The translations under genes and the position numbers were made by a program. A DNA stretch of 46,519 nucleotides from positions 1-46,519 of the forward strand of contig DVOH01000037.1 of the NCBI GenBank assembly GCA_018713745.1. Reading direction: 5' to 3'. The notes below the pieces were generated by a model. The model ran no database searches, was not told where the DNA came from, and was given only the letters and a program-made list of their open reading frames with translations. Origin of the DNA: Candidatus Stercoripulliclostridium merdipullorum. GTDB taxonomy: Bacteria > Bacillota > Clostridia > Christensenellales > DTU072. Of this stretch, positions 15,879-23,931 are shown piece by piece. Each line of letters begins with the position of its first letter. The first letter of the stretch is position 1.

Positions 15879-17186
15879 CCAGATGCCGGAGAGGTAGAGC
15901 CCGAAGGAAAGCAACGCCGAAATCGCCCAGCCGATTCCCCAGGACGCCCAGATGCCGTTGGTTTGCCAGACGGGAGAAAGCAGATAGCTGAGTGCGACGC
16001 GCAGAATCAGATCGAGAAACGTCGTAATGACAAACAAGTTGACCGCCCCCGCGCCGCGCAGCAGACTGTCGGTGATGACTTTAAGCGCGCATACGGCATA
16101 GAAGGGTGCGACCAAAAGCAAAAACATTTTGCCGGTATCCGATGCGACGGCGGAGGGGTCGCTGAGGAAGATGCGGACAAACGCATCGCCGAATACCGCA
16201 TAGGCAATCGAAAAGGGGACGGCAAACATCAGCCCCATCAGCATTCCGGCGCGATAGCCTTGTTTGATGCGTTCGGGCTGATCGGCGCCTTTATTTTGGG
16301 CGGTGAACGTCGACAGACTGTTGGCGACGGTCACGATACAGGTTACGGCAAAGGTATTGAGCTTAAGGGCGGCGGAATAACCCGCGATGACGGCGGAGCC
16401 ATAGCGGTTGATCAATCCCTGAATCATGAAATTTCCGACGGAAACAAAGCTCTGTTGCAAAATGCTGGGGACGGCGTAGCGGCAGATGTTGCCGAACATA
16501 TGAGGACTGAAAAGGGGGGCTTTTTGCGGGTAAATGCGCTTGATTTTGACAAACAGCACAATCCATGTTGCGACGGCGGAAAGTCCTTGGGCAAGGAAGG
16601 TTGCCCACGCAACGCCTGCGACGCCCATTTTGAGGGGGACGACAAACAGAATATCGAGTCCGATATTGCCGAGGGAAGAGACAATCAGGAAGTAAAGGGG
16701 CGTTTTGGAGTCTCCGAGTGCGGTAAAAACACCCGTTCCGATATTGTAAAGAAACAGGAACAGGATGCCGCCGACGTAGATTGAGAGATACAAGACGCCG
16801 TCGTCGAAGATATCGGCAGGGGTTTTGATCAGGCGCATCAAAGGCGCGGCGGTAAAGATGCCGACGACGATCAAAATCAGGCTGACGACAACGGCGGAAA
16901 GAAAAGAGGTTGTGACTGCGGTTTTGACTTTTTGCAGTTGCTTGGCGCCGAAGAGTTGGGCGATCACAACCGAACAGCCGATATTGCTGCCGAAACAGAT
17001 CGCCATATAAATCATCGTAATGGGATAAGAGGCGCCGACGGCGGCAAGGGCGGATTCGCCGATGAATTGACCGGCGATCACGCTGTCTGCAATATTATAC
17101 AGTTGTTGAAACACAACGCTGACCAGAAGCGGCAAAGCAAACAGCCACAGTACGCGCGAAGGTTTCCCTACGGTCATATCTTTCAT
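15852..17186 (-). CDS. MATE family efflux transporter
   Basis: 444-aa, 12-helix MATE exporter, which expels cationic drugs or metabolites using an ion gradient. The N-terminus has the family signature: D-M-T-V-G-K-P, then A-L-P-L-L-V-S-V-V-F-Q-Q-L-Y-N-I-A-D-S-V. A second-half repeat has A-V-P-S-I-L-Q-Q-S-F-V-S-V-G. I start it at 17186 (M-K-D-M-T), which aligns with family N-termini; the frame extends to 17258 without support. The best promoter (17224-17197) would leave only about 4 nt of leader and no proper ribosome binding site. The substrate is unknown. Confidence 0.92.
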   Translation of the reverse strand: MKDMTVGKPSRVLWLFALPLLVSVVFQQLYNIADSVIAGQFIGESALAAVGASYPITMIYMAICFGSNIGCSVVIAQLFGAKQLQKVKTAVTTSFLSAVVVSLILIVVGIFTAAPLMRLIKTPADIFDDGVLYLSIYVGGILFLFLYNIGTGVFTALGDSKTPLYFLIVSSLGNIGLDILFVVPLKMGVAGVAWATFLAQGLSAVATWIVLFVKIKRIYPQKAPLFSPHMFGNICRYAVPSILQQSFVSVGNFMIQGLINRYGSAVIAGYSAALKLNTFAVTCIVTVANSLSTFTAQNKGADQPERIKQGYRAGMLMGLMFAVPFSIAYAVFGDAFVRIFLSDPSAVASDTGKMFLLLVAPFYAVCALKVITDSLLRGAGAVNLFVITTFLDLILRVALSYLLSPVWQTNGIWASWGIGWAISALLSFGLYLSGIWKKANAHID

Positions 17187-17196
17187 ATTACTCTGT

Positions 17197-17224
17197 ATTA
17201 TATTCTTTTCTCCGAAAATTGCAA
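17197..17224 (-). promoter_or_regulatory. Promoter of the MATE gene
   Basis: On the minus strand, TTGCAA (17224-17219), a 16-nt spacer and TATAAT (17202-17197). The expected start is about 17190, only a few bases before the ATG at 17186. Confidence 0.6.
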
Positions 17225-17280
17225 TCGAATACAAGTACATTTGCGAGAATCCTTGCAATCGGAAGGGAGAAAACTATCGT

Positions 17281-17307
17281 AAAAAACGCCCCGAGTGGCG
17301 GAGCGTT
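17281..17307 (-). terminator. Rho-independent terminator of the PHP-ade-mscS operon
   Basis: Read on the minus strand, a 9-bp stem (17307-17299 with 17293-17285, one G-U pair) with a 5-nt loop runs into T6 (17286-17281), just after the mscS-like stop. Confidence 0.88.
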
Positions 17308-17314
17308 TTGGCGA

Positions 17315-18136
17315 TCAATCCTGTTTTGCGGGGACGGTCACGATGTGAGGATAGGGGATTTCGATTCCGTTTTCTTTGAAGTCGCTTAAGATTTGCTCCT
17401 TAAAGTCGTAGTAGGTGCTCCAATATTGATCGGTCGGCGTCCAGCAACGTACGACAAATATTACGGCGCTGTCCCCGTGTTCTTTGATCCGAACGAGCTG
17501 TTCTTCTTCTTTCATAACGTTAGGATGCCGTTCGATCATCGCACGGAGTACTTCGGCAACACGGCCCATATCGGAGTCGTAAGAAACCGAAACGTCCATT
17601 GCGATTCTGCGTTTGCCGAGCACGGTATAATTGGTGACGATATCGCTTGTTACCTTGCTGTTGGGAATGGTTACGCGAAGACCCGACGAAGTGACGATTT
17701 CGACATGCGTGATCGTGATGGATAAGACCGAGCCCTCAACGCCGGACAATGCAATGTAGTCTCCTTCTTTGAACAAGGATCCGTTGAGCATTATGACGCC
17801 GCTCATCAGGTTGCTTGCAACGCCCTGCAGCGTCAGCCCGATGGCAAGCGCTGCGGTAGAAAGCAGCGCGATGATCGAAGCGTTGGGAATACCGAGGATA
17901 TCCGCCGCGATCAGAATGCCGAAAAAGACGGCTCCGCATTTCAAAGCGGTTGCAATGAATTTGACCAAAAGCGTAGGCTTTTTTTTGCGGTACAAAACTT
18001 TTTTGAGCCCCTTGGAAATCAGTGTATACAGCAGGAAGAAAACCAAGAGAAACAGAATTGCGACAACGACCCGATACAACGTATCGTTGAGGAACGTCTG
18101 CAAACTCGATTTGAAGTTGTTGAAGAGTTGATCCAT
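17315..18136 (-). CDS. MscS-family mechanosensitive channel
   Basis: 273-aa small-conductance mechanosensitive channel, which opens under membrane tension to release osmolytes. It has three hydrophobic helices, the pore-lining TM3 being the A-L-S-T-A-A-L-A-I-G-L-T-L-Q-G-V-A-S-N segment at about residues 95-115 with the expected Ala/Gly packing. The beta domain follows (G-D-Y-I, V-T-S-S-G-L-R-V-T-I-P-N-S), then the C-terminal alpha/beta domain. Length is close to E. coli MscS (286 aa). AGGAG lies just upstream of the start. It is the last gene of a minus-strand operon 19 nt after adenine deaminase. Ion preference is not readable. Confidence 0.93.
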   Translation of the reverse strand: MDQLFNNFKSSLQTFLNDTLYRVVVAILFLLVFFLLYTLISKGLKKVLYRKKKPTLLVKFIATALKCGAVFFGILIAADILGIPNASIIALLSTAALAIGLTLQGVASNLMSGVIMLNGSLFKEGDYIALSGVEGSVLSITITHVEIVTSSGLRVTIPNSKVTSDIVTNYTVLGKRRIAMDVSVSYDSDMGRVAEVLRAMIERHPNVMKEEEQLVRIKEHGDSAVIFVVRCWTPTDQYWSTYYDFKEQILSDFKENGIEIPYPHIVTVPAKQD

Positions 18137-18155
18137 CGTTCAGGCTCCTATATGG

Positions 18156-19964
18156 TTAATTTTGGGGATCTGTTTTGCCGACAAACAGATCGGTAAAGCA
18201 GAATCGGACGCAGTCCACCAGTCCGCGGTTGGTCAGTCGGAGTTCGGGGATGCAGGCAAGGGCGAGAAGCGCCATCGTGATGAAAGGAGAAGGAAGATTG
18301 CATCCGATGTCGTGCCACGCACGGTCCAGTGCCGCAACGACTTTAGCCATTTCGGGGGCGGTTCGGTCGCTCATCAGCCCTGCAATCGGCAAGGGTACGA
18401 CGGCAAGCACTTTGCCGTCTTTGACGGCAGCCATTCCGCCGCCGCATTCGATCAGGGTGTTGGCGGCAAGCGCCATATCTTCGTCATTGGTTCCGACGAC
18501 GATCAGATTGTGGGCGTCGTGGGATACGGTGGATGCCATGGCACCTTCGCCGATGCCGAAGCCTTTGACAAAGCCGAAGGAATTGCGGCCGCTGTTGTGG
18601 TGTCGGTCGAACACTCCGACTTTCAGAATATCGCGTGCGGGATCGGCGTGTAACAGTCCGTCGCGCGCGGTCAGGTCGGCGGTCTTTGCGCGTGTAACGG
18701 ATTTTCCGCCGATCACTTCGATCACGCGTACGGTTTGGACGGGTTTGTCGCACGCAATCCGGAAGTCTTCCCCCTTGACGGGGTCGAGATTCATGACGCG
18801 GACTGCCGCGCGCTCGTAGCGGGGCGGCTCGACTTCGGCAAGCAGCCGACCGTTTTCGGCAACGATTTCGCCGTCGATCAAGACAAGGCTTACGTTGAAT
18901 TGTTTGAGATCGTCAATCAGGATCAGATCAGCCACGCGTCCCGGCGCAACGATACCCATTTCGCGGTCGAGGTGGTAGTTTGCGCTGACGTTCAGCGTCG
19001 TCATCTGAATGGCGGTCAGCGGATCGATTCCTTCTTCGACGGCACGGCGCAGGATGTGATCCATGTGTCCTTTGCTGCAGAGCGTTTCGGGATGGGTGTC
19101 GTCCGAACACAGGGATGCGTAGCGCGTATCGATCGTCGGATTTTCTTTGAGAACGTTTGCCGTTTCTTTCAGATCCCGCCATGCCGACCCTTCGCGGAAA
19201 AACGCCAGCATTCCGCGGCGCATTTTCAGCAACGCCTGTTCCGCCGTTACCGATTCGTGGCAGTTGGCGGCACCCGAACATAAATAGGCGTTCAGTCCCC
19301 GTGCGTCTTCGGAAGGATAGTGTCCCGTCACGGTTTTGCCCGCTTTCAAAGTTTCGGCGACGATGGCGTGCGGTCCTTCGGCTCCGTATTGGATGCCCGG
19401 GAAGTTCATCATTTCGCCCAGTCCCACGACTTCCTCCCATTGCATCGCCTGCTTAACGTCTTCTGCCGTAATTTCTGCTCCCGTGTCTTCAAAATCTTCT
19501 ACCGCAGGGACGCAGGAAGGGAAGGTAAACATCGCTTTCAGCGGCGTGCGCTTGCTGTCCTCGATCATAAACTTTACGCCCTCTATCCCCAGCAGGTTGC
19601 AGATTTCGTGGGGGTCGGGCATGATGGCTGTCGTTCCGTGCGGGATGACGGCGCGCGCATATTCGCAAGGGGTCAGCATGGACGACTCGATATGGATATG
19701 TCCGTCGATCAGTCCCGGAGCAAGATATCTGCCGCAAGCGTCGATTACCCGCGTTTCGGGGCCGATGCAATGGCGGACGTCACCGACGGCGGCAATCCGT
19801 CCTTTGACAACGGCTACGCCGGCGTTTTCTTCGATTTCCCGCGTGGCAACATTGACAAGACGGGCATTGACGATAACGGTTTCGGCAGGGGATAGTCCCA
19901 TTGCGACGGCGGAAAGGTCGCGGGTCACTTTGTAAAGAGGAAATTTGCAGAATACTTGGCTCAT
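18156..19964 (-). CDS. ade: Adenine deaminase
   Basis: 602-aa amidohydrolase that deaminates adenine to hypoxanthine and ammonia in purine salvage. Motifs in order: G-L-I-D-G-H-I-H-I-E (residues 84-93, metal ligands), I-M-P-D-P-H-E-I (about 114-121), G-E-M-M-N-F-P-G, T-G-H-Y-P, and S-D-D-T-H-P-E with the catalytic Asp. The C-terminal domain has R-H-H-N-S-G and S-H-D-A-H-N, typical of the AdeC branch rather than adenosine-deaminase-like enzymes. Length matches B. subtilis AdeC (about 577 aa) with a slightly longer start. The ATG at 19964 is preceded by GGAGG and overlaps the stop of the PHP gene (ATGA); the much longer open frame upstream is not coding. Confidence 0.95.
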   Translation of the reverse strand: MSQVFCKFPLYKVTRDLSAVAMGLSPAETVIVNARLVNVATREIEENAGVAVVKGRIAAVGDVRHCIGPETRVIDACGRYLAPGLIDGHIHIESSMLTPCEYARAVIPHGTTAIMPDPHEICNLLGIEGVKFMIEDSKRTPLKAMFTFPSCVPAVEDFEDTGAEITAEDVKQAMQWEEVVGLGEMMNFPGIQYGAEGPHAIVAETLKAGKTVTGHYPSEDARGLNAYLCSGAANCHESVTAEQALLKMRRGMLAFFREGSAWRDLKETANVLKENPTIDTRYASLCSDDTHPETLCSKGHMDHILRRAVEEGIDPLTAIQMTTLNVSANYHLDREMGIVAPGRVADLILIDDLKQFNVSLVLIDGEIVAENGRLLAEVEPPRYERAAVRVMNLDPVKGEDFRIACDKPVQTVRVIEVIGGKSVTRAKTADLTARDGLLHADPARDILKVGVFDRHHNSGRNSFGFVKGFGIGEGAMASTVSHDAHNLIVVGTNDEDMALAANTLIECGGGMAAVKDGKVLAVVPLPIAGLMSDRTAPEMAKVVAALDRAWHDIGCNLPSPFITMALLALACIPELRLTNRGLVDCVRFCFTDLFVGKTDPQN

Positions 19965-20731
19965 AACGCCTCCTTGTTCGGGGTTCGGAAGGTGACGGGG
20001 TCGGGTCGGGTGTTGACGATGCGATCGTACGCTTCCGGATAAGGTTTGAGATATTGATCGATCAGATCGAATTTTCCGACGGCGCCGGGTTTGTGGGCGT
20101 CGGTGTTTGCGATAAAGCGGCAATCGGTACCGAGCATGATTTCGAAATCGGCGCGGGCAAGATCGATGTGTTTGCCGTTGAGTTCGATCAGAGTATTGTA
20201 GTGCGCGCAACATTCGGCGACGGTTTTGCAGTCCACGATCGAGTAGTTGTTGATATGCGCGAGGATGGCGACGGGGTAGCGTTCGATACAGCGGACGAAG
20301 GTGTCGGTATTGCGGACGATTTCGCTTGCCGAAGGGCGGCGGAAGGGTGACAGATAGGCGTTGAGATAGAACTTTCTGAAATCGGCAAACGAGCGCGGGC
20401 GAGCCCAACGGTGATAGCCGACGGTGATGAAGTCAAACAGCCCGAGATCGTCTTGGTCGAGATCGACGCTGCCGTCCGAAGCAATGATATCCGCTTCGAT
20501 GGCGGTATAAATCGTGAGATCGGGGAAGGCAGGGCGGACGGAAGCGATTTCTGCAGCTTGCTTGCGTTGTTTTCTGCGCGTTAAAGAAAAGGGGTTGGGG
20601 TTGTTGTACCCGTGATCGGAGATGGCAAGGGCATTGAGTCCGGCTGCGCGTGCGGCGGCGGCATTGTCGGCAACGGTGCCGAGACCGTCGCTGTAACGGG
20701 TGTGGGTGTGATAATCTCCGTAGAACCGCAT
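19961..20731 (-). CDS. PHP-domain phosphoesterase (histidinol-phosphatase-like)
   Basis: 256-aa PHP hydrolase. Metal-binding motifs: D-Y-H-T-H-T-x-x-S-D-G at residues 5-15, I-S-D-H-G-Y near 36-41, E-A-D at about 79-81, a G-Y-H motif, and N-T-D-A-H-K near the end. This is the YcdX/histidinol-phosphatase-like subgroup; substrates vary. The start is set at 20731 because GGAGG (20741-20737 on the minus strand) lies 5 nt upstream; the ATG at 20743 would include that site. It overlaps the adenine deaminase start by 3 bases, and co-expression with purine salvage suggests a nucleotide or sugar phosphate substrate, which is inference. Confidence 0.88.
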   Translation of the reverse strand: MRFYGDYHTHTRYSDGLGTVADNAAAARAAGLNALAISDHGYNNPNPFSLTRRKQRKQAAEIASVRPAFPDLTIYTAIEADIIASDGSVDLDQDDLGLFDFITVGYHRWARPRSFADFRKFYLNAYLSPFRRPSASEIVRNTDTFVRCIERYPVAILAHINNYSIVDCKTVAECCAHYNTLIELNGKHIDLARADFEIMLGTDCRFIANTDAHKPGAVGKFDLIDQYLKPYPEAYDRIVNTRPDPVTFRTPNKEAL

Positions 20732-20754
20732 TGGCGCCTCCATACATTTTTAAT

Positions 20755-20783
20755 ATTATATCGGAAGCGGAACAAAAAAGCAA
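20755..20783 (-). promoter_or_regulatory. Promoter of the PHP-ade-mscS operon
   Basis: Minus-strand TTGCTT (20783-20778), a 17-nt spacer and perfect TATAAT (20760-20755). Expected start is about 20748, leaving a short leader with GGAGG. It is divergent from the glycerophosphodiesterase promoter. Confidence 0.68.
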
Positions 20784-20795
20784 GCGATCGTCGCC

Positions 20796-20824
20796 TTGAC
20801 AAACAAGGATGGGAAGAGTAGAAT
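20796..20824 (+). promoter_or_regulatory. Promoter of the glycerophosphodiesterase gene, start predicted at the ATG
   Basis: TTGACA (20796-20801), a 17-nt spacer and TAGAAT (20819-20824). Only 6 nt separate the -10 from the ATG, so +1 falls on the A of the start codon at 20831. Confidence 0.8.
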
Positions 20825-20830
20825 GATCCT

Positions 20831-21661
20831 ATGAAACGGAAATCGAAAAAACTTTGGGTGATCGTCGGCGCCGTACTTGGCGTGATCGGCATAACGCTCG
20901 GCATCACGTTCGGCACGATGGCGGCGCTTGGCGCAAAGCAGCCCGCGGATTACCGCGAGAATCTGCCCCTTCGGTTCATTGCGCACCGCGGACTGAGCAG
21001 CCAATATGCCGAAAATACCGAAGCGGCTTTTCTTGCTGCGGCAAAGAGTCCGTTTTTTTACGGAATCGAAACGGACGTTTATTTTACGACGGACGACGTC
21101 GCGGTCTGCGCACACGACGACAATGCCTTTCAAGACGACTCCGTTCGGATCACCGGGTCGATTTACGCCGAAATCGAAAACCTACCGCTGAAAGAAAGCT
21201 CATACGGTTTTTCGGGTTCCGAAATATGCACATTTGCAACCTATTTGTCAATTTGCAGACAATACGACAAAGTGGCGGTGATCGAACTGAAACAACCTTC
21301 GATCGATTCCGAACAGATCAAGACGTTGATCAAACTTGCAAAGTATTATTGTAACGATCGGTTTGTCTTGATATCGTTTTCGTTGCAACAAGTTAAAATG
21401 GCGGAGCAGACGGACGCTTCCGTTGTGACCCAACACTTGAGCGGCAATCCTTCGACGGGCAGAATGTCTTTGTTGCAAGGGTACAATGTTTCCCTTTCCA
21501 AAGGCGCGGTCAACGCCGCTTTGATCCGGTCGGCGCATCGCAAAGGGAGAGAAGTAGGCGTATGGACGGTCAACACGATCGAGGAGGTCGGTCGATTGGC
21601 AGCGCTCGGCGTCGATTATGTCACGACCGATTACGATTTCTCGGGGGTGCGGAATGTCTGA
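20831..21661 (+). CDS. Membrane-anchored glycerophosphodiester phosphodiesterase
   Basis: 276-aa GDPD enzyme, expected to hydrolyse glycerophosphodiesters to glycerol-3-phosphate and an alcohol. Residues 1-7 are basic and 9-33 form a membrane helix, so the catalytic part is anchored outside the membrane. Catalytic residues: H52-R53 in A-H-R-G, E80 and D82 in I-E-T-D-V, H95 in C-A-H-D, and E-L-K near residue 151. The C-terminus has the usual V-W-T-V-N and V-D-Y-V-T-T-D segments. No Shine-Dalgarno lies before the ATG, and the promoter places transcription start on the ATG. It overlaps the next gene by 8 bases. Confidence 0.92.
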   Translation: MKRKSKKLWVIVGAVLGVIGITLGITFGTMAALGAKQPADYRENLPLRFIAHRGLSSQYAENTEAAFLAAAKSPFFYGIETDVYFTTDDVAVCAHDDNAFQDDSVRITGSIYAEIENLPLKESSYGFSGSEICTFATYLSICRQYDKVAVIELKQPSIDSEQIKTLIKLAKYYCNDRFVLISFSLQQVKMAEQTDASVVTQHLSGNPSTGRMSLLQGYNVSLSKGAVNAALIRSAHRKGREVGVWTVNTIEEVGRLAALGVDYVTTDYDFSGVRNV

Positions 21662-22094
21662 GCGTTCGGAGCGGGCAAGACGGAATTTTGAACAGGGTTA
21701 CAACTGTGCGCAGTCGGTGCTCTGTGCGTTTGCCGACGAGCTCGGACTGACGAAAGAGGAAGCGGCACGGCTAGCGTCCTCGTTTGGCGGAGGGCTGGGC
21801 AGACAGCGCGAGCTTTGCGGCGCGGTCGTTGCAATGTCGATGATTGCGGGATGGCGGAAGGGCTATGCCTTACCCGGGGACAACACGGTAAAGGGTGCGC
21901 ATTACGCGTTGATTCAGCAATTATCGGACCGATTCCGCCAAAAATTCGGATCGATTGTTTGCCGCGATTTACTGGGCGAAGCGGGAAAAGACGATTCTCC
22001 CGTCCCTTCGGCGCGTACGGCAGAATATTATCGCGCACGCTCCTGCGCCGAATTTGTCGCGTATGCGGCAGAACTTGCGGACGCGGTACAATAA
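21654..22094 (+). CDS. C_GCAxxG_C_C family protein
   Basis: 146-aa probable redox- or metal-associated protein of the C_GCAxxG_C_C family, common in anaerobes. Conserved cysteines: N-C-A-Q-S-V-L near residue 18, R-E-L-C-G-A-V-V-A-M near 55, and two later cysteines in V-C-R-D-L-L and S-C-A-E-F-V. Family members are small helical proteins often next to redox enzymes; biochemical function is not established. The start at 21654 overlaps the GDPD gene by 8 bases, so translation is probably coupled. Confidence 0.87.
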   Translation: MSERSERARRNFEQGYNCAQSVLCAFADELGLTKEEAARLASSFGGGLGRQRELCGAVVAMSMIAGWRKGYALPGDNTVKGAHYALIQQLSDRFRQKFGSIVCRDLLGEAGKDDSPVPSARTAEYYRARSCAEFVAYAAELADAVQ

Positions 22095-22118
22095 ATTTTT
22101 TGAGCTTGTCGAAATCCG

Positions 22119-22147
22119 TTGACAATCCGCGGGTTTTGCGTTATTGT
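22119..22147 (+). promoter_or_regulatory. Promoter of pyrG
   Basis: TTGACA (22119-22124), a 17-nt spacer and TATTGT (22142-22147). Expected start is about 22154, giving an 89-nt leader that contains a terminator hairpin. Confidence 0.75.
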
Positions 22148-22169
22148 AAAACCAATTTGAACAATATTT

Positions 22170-22221
22170 AACGTCGTCAAAGGTGACGGTGCCGCAAGGC
22201 AGTCCTTTGGCGACGTTTTTT
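22170..22221 (+). terminator. Leader terminator (attenuator) of pyrG
   Basis: A 14-bp stem (22170-22183 with 22204-22217, one T-G pair) is capped by a small TGCC/GGCA hairpin with a GCAA loop (22190-22201), then T6 at 22216-22221. It lies after the promoter and before the ribosome site at 22231, so it must be read through for pyrG to be made. It is not the classic CTP-sensing arrangement, since the expected start has no GGG run. Confidence 0.85.
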
Positions 22222-22242
22222 ATTGCAAACGGGAGGCGTGAT

Positions 22243-23844
22243 ATGACAAAATTCGTATTTGTGACAGGCGGCGTCGTTTCGGGACTCGGCAAAGGGATTA
22301 CGGCGGCGTCGCTCGGAAGACTGTTCAAGGCGCGGGGGCTTAAAGTTGCCGCACAAAAACTCGATCCCTACATCAACGTCGATCCCGGAACGATGAGTCC
22401 GTTGCAGCACGGCGAAGTTTTTGTTACCGAAGACGGTGCCGAAACCGATCTCGATCTCGGACATTACGAACGGTTTATCGATGAAGATCTTAACCGTTAT
22501 TCCAATCTGACGACGGGTAAAGTTTACTGGTCGGTTCTGAATAAGGAACGTAACGGCGATTATCTCGGCAGTACGGTGCAGATCATCCCGCACGTTACCA
22601 ACGAGATCAAATCTTATATTTACGCCAATGCCCAAAGTACGGGAGCCGACGTTGCGATTACCGAAATCGGCGGAACGACGGGCGATATCGAAAGTCAGCC
22701 TTTTTTGGAAGCGATCCGACAGATTCCGCTCGAAGTCGGAAGAAGGAACTGTCTGTTCATCCATGTTTGTCTTGTCCCGTATATTTCGGGCAGCAACGAG
22801 TACAAAAGTAAGCCCGTCCAGCACTCGGTCAAGGAACTGCAGGGCATGGGGATTCACCCCGATATCATCGTGTTGCGCGCCGACGGCGATCCCGGAGAGG
22901 ACGTCAAACAGAAAATCGCGTTGTTTTGCAATGTCAAACGCGATTGTGTTATCGTCAATACCACGGTCGATACGCTGTATGCCGCCCCGCTGATGTTGCA
23001 CGAACAAAGACTGGATCGGGTTGCTTGTCGGGAATTGCGGCTGAAAACAGGTCGTCCCGACCTGAAAGAATGGCGTGCCATGGTCAAAAAAATCGGCAAA
23101 ACGCATCGTAGAACGACGATTGCGATGGTCGGTAAGTATGTCAAACTTCACGACGCGTATCTTTCGGTGGTGGAGGCATTGAAGCACGCGGGCAATGCCC
23201 TCGGGGTCGGTGTCGAAATTAAGTGGGTGGACGCCGAAGACCTGACGCCCGACACGGTGGGCGAGCGGTTAGGCGACGTCGACGGTGTGCTGGTGCCGGG
23301 CGGATTCGGCGATCGCGGGATCGAAGGAAAGATCGAAGCATGTCGGTACGCGCGGGAGCACAATGTTGCGTACCTCGGGATTTGTCTCGGGATGCAGATA
23401 GCGGTCATGGAGTTTGCCCGCAACGTCGCGGGTCTGAAAGGAGCGACGAGTCGGGAGTTCTGCCCCGACGGAGAGCATCTTGTGATCGACCTGATGCCCG
23501 ATCAGAGAGGATTGCCCAAAGGCGGTACGATGCGCCTCGGGCGGTACCCTTGTATGATACGGGAAGGGACGCTGATGCACAAACTTTACGGGCTCAGTGA
23601 AATCGGCGAGCGGCATCGCCATCGTTACGAATTCAATGACGATTATGCCGATGTGTTGCAGGCGGCAGGGCTTGTCATCGGCGGGACTTCGCCCGACGGC
23701 AGAATCGTCGAAACCGTCGAGTTGTCCGACCGTAACTTTTTCCTCGGGGTGCAGTTTCATCCCGAGTTCAAAAGCCGTCCCAACCGTCCCCATCCCGTGT
23801 TCTGCGGATTTGTCGGGAGCGCGGCGGAAACAAAGCGTCGTTGA
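22243..23844 (+). CDS. pyrG: CTP synthase
   Basis: 533-aa CTP synthase, making CTP from UTP, ATP and glutamine. The synthase domain opens with [10 protein letters not shown] and has [13 protein letters not shown] and the [11 protein letters not shown] segment. The C-terminal glutaminase domain has P-G-G-F-G-D-R-G, the nucleophile in G-I-C-L-G-M-Q, and Q-F-H-P-E-F. Length agrees with the family (about 535-550 aa). The start at 22243 follows GGGAGG (22231-22236); an upstream GTG at 22183 lies inside the attenuator hairpin and is rejected. Confidence 0.98.
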   Translation: MTKFVFVTGGVVSGLGKGITAASLGRLFKARGLKVAAQKLDPYINVDPGTMSPLQHGEVFVTEDGAETDLDLGHYERFIDEDLNRYSNLTTGKVYWSVLNKERNGDYLGSTVQIIPHVTNEIKSYIYANAQSTGADVAITEIGGTTGDIESQPFLEAIRQIPLEVGRRNCLFIHVCLVPYISGSNEYKSKPVQHSVKELQGMGIHPDIIVLRADGDPGEDVKQKIALFCNVKRDCVIVNTTVDTLYAAPLMLHEQRLDRVACRELRLKTGRPDLKEWRAMVKKIGKTHRRTTIAMVGKYVKLHDAYLSVVEALKHAGNALGVGVEIKWVDAEDLTPDTVGERLGDVDGVLVPGGFGDRGIEGKIEACRYAREHNVAYLGICLGMQIAVMEFARNVAGLKGATSREFCPDGEHLVIDLMPDQRGLPKGGTMRLGRYPCMIREGTLMHKLYGLSEIGERHRHRYEFNDDYADVLQAAGLVIGGTSPDGRIVETVELSDRNFFLGVQFHPEFKSRPNRPHPVFCGFVGSAAETKRR

Positions 23845-23867
23845 CCCTTCTTTTTGCGCCCAAACCG

Positions 23868-23896
23868 TTGAATTGTCGCCGCGGTTTCGCTATAAT
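23868..23896 (+). promoter_or_regulatory. SigA promoter of the ClC gene
   Basis: TTGAAT (23868-23873), a 17-nt spacer and TATAAT (23891-23896). Expected start is about 23903, with GGGAG before the ATG at 23932. Confidence 0.85.
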
Positions 23897-23931
23897 ATAG
23901 CGGGATAACTAAAAAACGCGGGAGTTTTTCC

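Noticed and set aside
22148..22169. Classic CTP-sensing pyrG start (GGGC with reiterative G addition)
   Set aside because: No G run is present at the predicted start, so only a generic attenuator is claimed.
22177..23187. 336-codon antisense open frame inside pyrG
   Set aside because: pyrG is certain from its motifs; the antisense product has no family features.
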